Source: Rhizophagus irregularis (taxonomy: Eukaryota; Glomeromycota; Glomeromycetes; Glomerales; Glomeraceae). Taken from it: a stretch of 64,000 bases of DNA. A program made the position numbers and the translations under genes. This document shows, in pieces, positions 60,184 through 64,000 of the stretch; the first letter of the stretch is position 1; each line of letters opens with the position of its first letter. Location: NCBI RefSeq assembly GCF_026210795.1, contig NC_089444.1, forward strand, positions 1,788,501 through 1,852,500, written 5' to 3'. The notes under the pieces are model-generated. The model ran no database searches. It worked only from the letters and a program-made list of their open reading frames with translations, and was not told the DNA's origin.

Positions 60184-60358
60184 AGTCCTTATTTTGGACC
60201 TAAAGACTCAGTCCTAAAACTGAGTCAGCAGATCTTTAAGTCCAATTTTTTGGACTAATAAGGAGTTAGTTTTAAATGAGTCCTAACCAATAAAAAGGGT
60301 TCTTACATTTGGTATATATATTACACAGTATTTAATTTTTGTTGTACAAACTTACACA

Positions 60359-60755
60359 ATGAGTTTAGATGATGCATTCAATTTGTTGATTTGGAGAGTG
60401 ATGACATTTTGGATAACATATTACATACTGAAGGAAGTTCTCAAAAAACTTCACCACTATGGAATTATGTAGATTGCAAAAGCCCAGCTTACCCAGGAAT
60501 ACCTGTATGCAAAAGGTGCAATTACTATTTTCTATTAAGTCAAGTAATACTACTATTGAACGGCATCTTTTAAATAAGCATAACATAATAATTCCAAAGG
60601 TCAGAAAGCAAACAACATTAAATTTCAAATGTACAGACCCTTGGCCTGCAAAAGAAAAATTTGAGCGAGATAAAGCAGTTGTTATTTGGATTAGGCTGGA
60701 TCAAATTGATAATCTGTTTAACATTATCACAAGATTTAAAAACCGGGAGGCTTAA
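60359..60755 (+). pseudogene. BED-type zinc finger, N-terminal fragment of a hAT transposase
   Basis: Opening MSLDDAF, a shift, then ESDDILDNILHTEGSSQKTS, PLWNYVDC, VCKRCNYYF, a shift, SIKSSNTTIERHLLNKHNII: a BED finger (CxxC...H..H). It goes on as DPWPAKEKFERDKAVVIWI, typical of the start of the hAT catalytic part, and then ends. No rest of the gene follows; copy A of the LINE-like element lies 70 bp on. Confidence 0.65.
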
Positions 60756-60804
60756 CATCACGTGATTTATTGAAATTGCCATTAGTGCCGCTGGTGTTTA
60801 TTTA

Positions 60805-62781
60805 TTTATTTCTTACAAATTAAAAAACTCTTTCCCGAATACATTTTTTACGAAAATTTCTGCGTAATAATTTTTTTTTAAAAAATAATCCCCTTTATTA
60901 AATTTTATTACATAAATATAAAAATGTCTATGGATAAGAGCCGAACACCAAACAAAGAAGCTTTAGACTTCGTTTCTATGTTTAACAAAATTTATTTTCA
61001 AACTTTTACACACAACTTAAGTTCTTTTGTTACAGACGGTTTTCTTAAGGACTTATTTGAAAAAAACCCCTCAGTACCTAAGGATAAAGCCCAGATACTG
61101 ATAGAGAAGTTTGGCGAGACAGCCAACCCTACGAACTTCTCTACACAAGCTCAAGCTACGAATATACAACCCACCACCCTTTCGCTAATATTTTCTATAG
61201 CGCTATATGCTGCGTCCAAGTCTTGGGATAATTTTTCTACCCGATTCTATATGCGTTTTGGCGATACGGGTGTTGATGATGATGACGATGATGATGGTTC
61301 TCAGAATACTGATGATTATCTAATGGATGAGTCATTTCCGCTTGAGCCCGATGAAGATGAATTATTACGCCGAGGATTTCAAATGCCACCAAAACCAGTA
61401 CCTATCAAGCTTCCATCAATGCCTGATATAGTAATGACCCCTGTTGATCAAACTGTGATACCCGAAAATTCCCAGAAGAAAGATAAACAAAAGGCGCGTG
61501 TTACAGATGATAAACAAGTCGCGAACCAATCAACAAAGGCAAAACCTGATGTGAAAACATCAGCCCAAAATTCCCAAAAGGGAAAGAAATCATCCGAACC
61601 GGAGGCAACACAGATACTGACTGGATACGAAGCTGTCGGAGAGGAGCAAGAGCGAATCCGAGACATTATAGTTTACGATATCCCGTATACCTGGAACCTG
61701 CAGAAAATAATAGCAGAGTTAAAATTTTGGGGGAACGCTATTAAATGTTCCGTTAAACGGCAACATAAGTATCAGACTCTTCGGGTCAAAATAGCACTTT
61801 CCTCATTTGCTCTTCCCCAGTTTAATAAATATTGGACGACAGACCTGGGAGGTATACCCATTAGATGGTTCCCTGCGAGTTGGACTTTACGAGAAAGAAA
61901 ATAACGTGAAAAGTTCCAAGCCGTTATTCATGACATTCCGGAGGATATGACGATGGCTACCTTGTGGATGGACCGTAAACCATGTGAATTTTTAATGAAG
62001 TGCGGTGCTAGCTCATTTAAAATTATTCAAACAAGCAAAGGAAGGAGGAAACTTGTGGCCTATTTCGAGAATTGGGAGACCACACTAAGGGCCTTAGATA
62101 CGCCACAGTTTTTCGTACCTGACGGTAAGGAGTTGAAATGGTGTCGACACTCCATCCCCACTTTGAAGAAAGCACAAAACAAACCGAAGGCTAAAAATAC
62201 ACCGAATCCGAAAATATCAGGTAAGTCTGGTAAGAATTTGGAAAGTAATCAGCCTAAGAAGAAGGATAAACCTACATCCTTGAAGAAAGTCCCAAAAAAT
62301 AATAACCAGGAGGAGAAACACCCGAAGAATCAGAAGAAGGCAAAGAATACCTCGAAGAAAAAGGGTGGTAATAAAGATAACAAGGCGGTTTTAGCAGAGA
62401 TTTTAACTTTATTACAGAAACTAGTTTAGCCTACGCTTTTATTAGCGGTTTTACAAATTTCAGAATTGTATTATTTTTTAGGATAGAATAGATTTATGTT
62501 TAGCACCACAACTTCTTGGAAAGGGGACTTGTCCTCTCCACTTTTTTCCCCCTCCTTATTTTTACCCAGTGTGTTTGCCTGGACCTTTTACCGGACATGG
62601 TAGTGGTACAGGTCTTTTTTTTCAAGTAGCTCGGGTTGGCTTTTGGCTTCTCCAGAAATCGATGGTAGGCTCAAGTCGGGTTGTATTACTTAGGTTTTAT
62701 TACTTAGGAATCATGCTCTTGCTGTATAGCCCCTACCAGCTTCACATAAAATAAATAAATAAATTTATTTCTTACAAATTA
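60805..62781 (+). mobile_element. ORF1-only LINE-like element, copy A, full length, 18-bp duplication
   Basis: TTTATTTCTTACAAATTA occurs at 60805-60822 and again at 62764-62781, flanking 1.94 kb. The 3' end is an AAAT repeat (62746-62763). The leader has CTCTTTCCCGAATACATTTT; the only gene is ORF1. No reverse transcriptase is present between the duplications. Such an element must use the enzyme of a partner, like half-LINEs of mammals. Confidence 0.85.
60924..62429 (+). CDS. ORF1-like protein (RRM-like, Lys-rich tail) with one internal stop
   Basis: One frame of 501 codons, split by TAA at 61902-61904 (after WTLRERK); copy B has CAA there. Start MSMDKSRTPNKEALDFVSMF. N-terminal helical region (FLKDLFEKN, AQILIEKFGETANPTNFST), an Asp run (60 nt from 61275), a Pro and Lys-rich linker, then an RRM-like fold from residue about 245: IRDIIVYDIPYTWNLQKIIA, AIKCSVKRQHKYQTLRVKI and FPASWTLRERK. 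After the stop: FQAVIHDIPEDMTMATLWMD, then a strongly basic tail (KKKGGNKDNKAVLAEILTLL). Domain order suits an RNA-binding LINE ORF1 protein. No reverse transcriptase or endonuclease motif. The element seems young: only one lesion. Confidence 0.72.
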
Positions 62782-62783
62782 AT

Positions 62784-63140
62784 ACTAAACTACATATTTT
62801 ACATTCTTTTCTTTTCATTGTTAGATTGAACATCGTTACTTCCACCTCTTTTCTTTTTATTAGTTTTAATTTCATATCAACCTGACAAAAATGATTTTTT
62901 CCATTCTCCAGGCACCAAATACAACATGGAAAAACAAATTTATATTTTGCTACCAGATTTTCTGGAGGATCTGCAAAACCACCATCAACTCCACACCAAT
63001 AGCATAATTGGTTTAAACCTTGCCTGCAAGACATTGAAGAATAATAGGTCAATTCAATAGGCAATTCACAAGTAATCTTCTCACAGACAAATAATTTGTT
63101 GTATAAAATATGGTCTTCTGAAACCAATGAAGAGCCACAA
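62784..63140 (-). pseudogene. Cys-rich C-terminal fragment, 5' end lost to copy C
   Basis: The minus-strand frame reads LVSEDHILYNKLFVCEKITC, MSCRQGLNQLCYWCGVDGGF, PCCIWCLENGKNHFC and a Lys-rich end. Cys and His spacing suggests a zinc-binding domain. The start is not in this window: upstream sequence is LINE-like copy C. Function unknown. Confidence 0.45.
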
Positions 63141-64000
63141 GTATAATTTTTATTTTATTCCGCCAAGAGTAGTATAACCTATCTAGTACAAATAATAACT
63201 GGCATATATCGTAATACATTTAAGCTAAAAACTGTGTCTAGAATAGGAAAATTCATCCAGCGCTGGGAACTAAATTCCCATACCACCAGACCTCACCCTT
63301 TGATAAAGAAAAAGGCTTGACCTAGGTGAAACTTCACTGTCTAGACAAATCCAAATGAACTGGGTAAAAATAAGGAAGAATGGGGCAAGCCCCCTCTAAA
63401 GTCAAGGGCTTATAGAGTAGAATAAAAAGTGAAAAAAATTCTGCTGCTAAAAATGCGCTATATTCTAATTAGAAAAATAACTATCTAATACTAGTATAGG
63501 AATTTAAACTAATTTAATTTACGTAATATGTCCAAAACTTCTGCTAAAATCTCAGTGTTAACATATCATCTTTAGCAGTCTTGATCGAGGATTTCTTATC
63601 CTTCTTCTTAGGCTGATTACTGTTCGAACTGTGTCCAGTATTTCCAGACTTCTTGTTTAGAGTATTTTGAGCCTTCGGCTTGTGCTGTTTTTTCAAGTTA
63701 GGAACAGAGTGTTGACACCATCACAACTCCTTATCATTAAGGAAAACTTGAGGCGTATCTAAGGCCTTGAGTGTGGTCTCCCAATTCTCAAAATAGCCTA
63801 CAAGTTTCCTCTTTCCTTTGCTTGTTTGTATACACATCTGTAAAAATAATTGTGGTTGCCATCGTCATTCTTCCGGAATGTCATGAATAACAGCTTGGAA
63901 CTTTTCACGTTGTTTTCTTTCTCGTAAAGTCCAACTTGCGGGAAACCATCTCACCGGTATACCTCCCAGGTCAGTCATCCAAAACTTGTTGAATTGGGGA
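63141..64000 (-). pseudogene. ORF1-only LINE-like element, copy C, 3' part, runs off the window
   Basis: Minus-strand similarity to copy A: FQAVIHDIPE and WTLRERKQREKFQ near 63880-63930, FENWETTLKALDTPQ near 63760, and NQPKKKDKK near 63610. The 3' region has the CTTATTTTTACCCAGT segment seen in copy A at 62555. Several stops and indels. A 3' A-rich tail lies near 63145. Confidence 0.7.

Overview
The window looks like nuclear DNA of an arbuscular mycorrhizal fungus (Glomeromycotina, most likely Rhizophagus-like). This is inferred from very AT-rich sequence, short GT-AG introns (about 60-120 bp), a TKL kinase fused to a Pro/Gln-rich tail, SWIM/FAR1 Mutator-like remnants and very dense nested transposons. 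No name was given and no search was run, so the organism is an inference.

There is one island of ordinary genes, 25.5-33.6 kb. It holds an EFG1-type rRNA-processing gene (minus, 5 exons, 234 aa), diverging over 127 bp from a PRP3-type U4/U6 snRNP splicing factor (plus, 11 exons, 619 aa, one exon of only 10 nt). A TKL kinase with a Pro/Gln repeat tail and a C-terminal ankyrin-like domain follows (plus, 6 exons, 1150 aa). All exon sums are whole codons.

Left flank (0-25 kb): a Mutator-like relic; a small inverted-repeat element; a complete 4.5-kb DNA transposon (4028-8530) with 35-bp inverted ends and two spliced genes; a family-B DNA polymerase relic (9492-11429) split by a Tc1/mariner copy at a TA; a hAT transposase relic (12.0-13.3 kb); and a 9.3-kb element (13314-22654) with pogo/Tigger-like ends (CAGTCAACTC..., TA duplication). 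That element carries a decayed virus- or plasmid-like replication module on the minus strand: SF3 (D5-like) helicase, acidic protein, family-B polymerase, zinc-finger/IQ protein, small coiled-coil protein and F-box protein. A 1.5-kb hAT-type non-autonomous element sits inside it.

Right flank (34-64 kb): several hAT-type non-autonomous elements with 8-bp duplications, often nested; a polypurine inverted-repeat element; three copies of an ORF1-only LINE-like element with long target duplications and AAAT tails, one split by a 5-kb element; a second pogo-ended element (47673-52066) that shares both ends with the 9.3-kb element but carries three 1-kb repeats with tRNA-like modules; and decayed transposase genes (FAR1/Mutator-like, a large zinc-cluster transposase, an unclassified family, and a hAT BED-finger fragment).

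The most unusual observations are the replication module inside transposon-type ends, the same ends with a tRNA-like cargo, and two minisatellite arrays whose every unit looks like an exon plus a spliceosomal intron.
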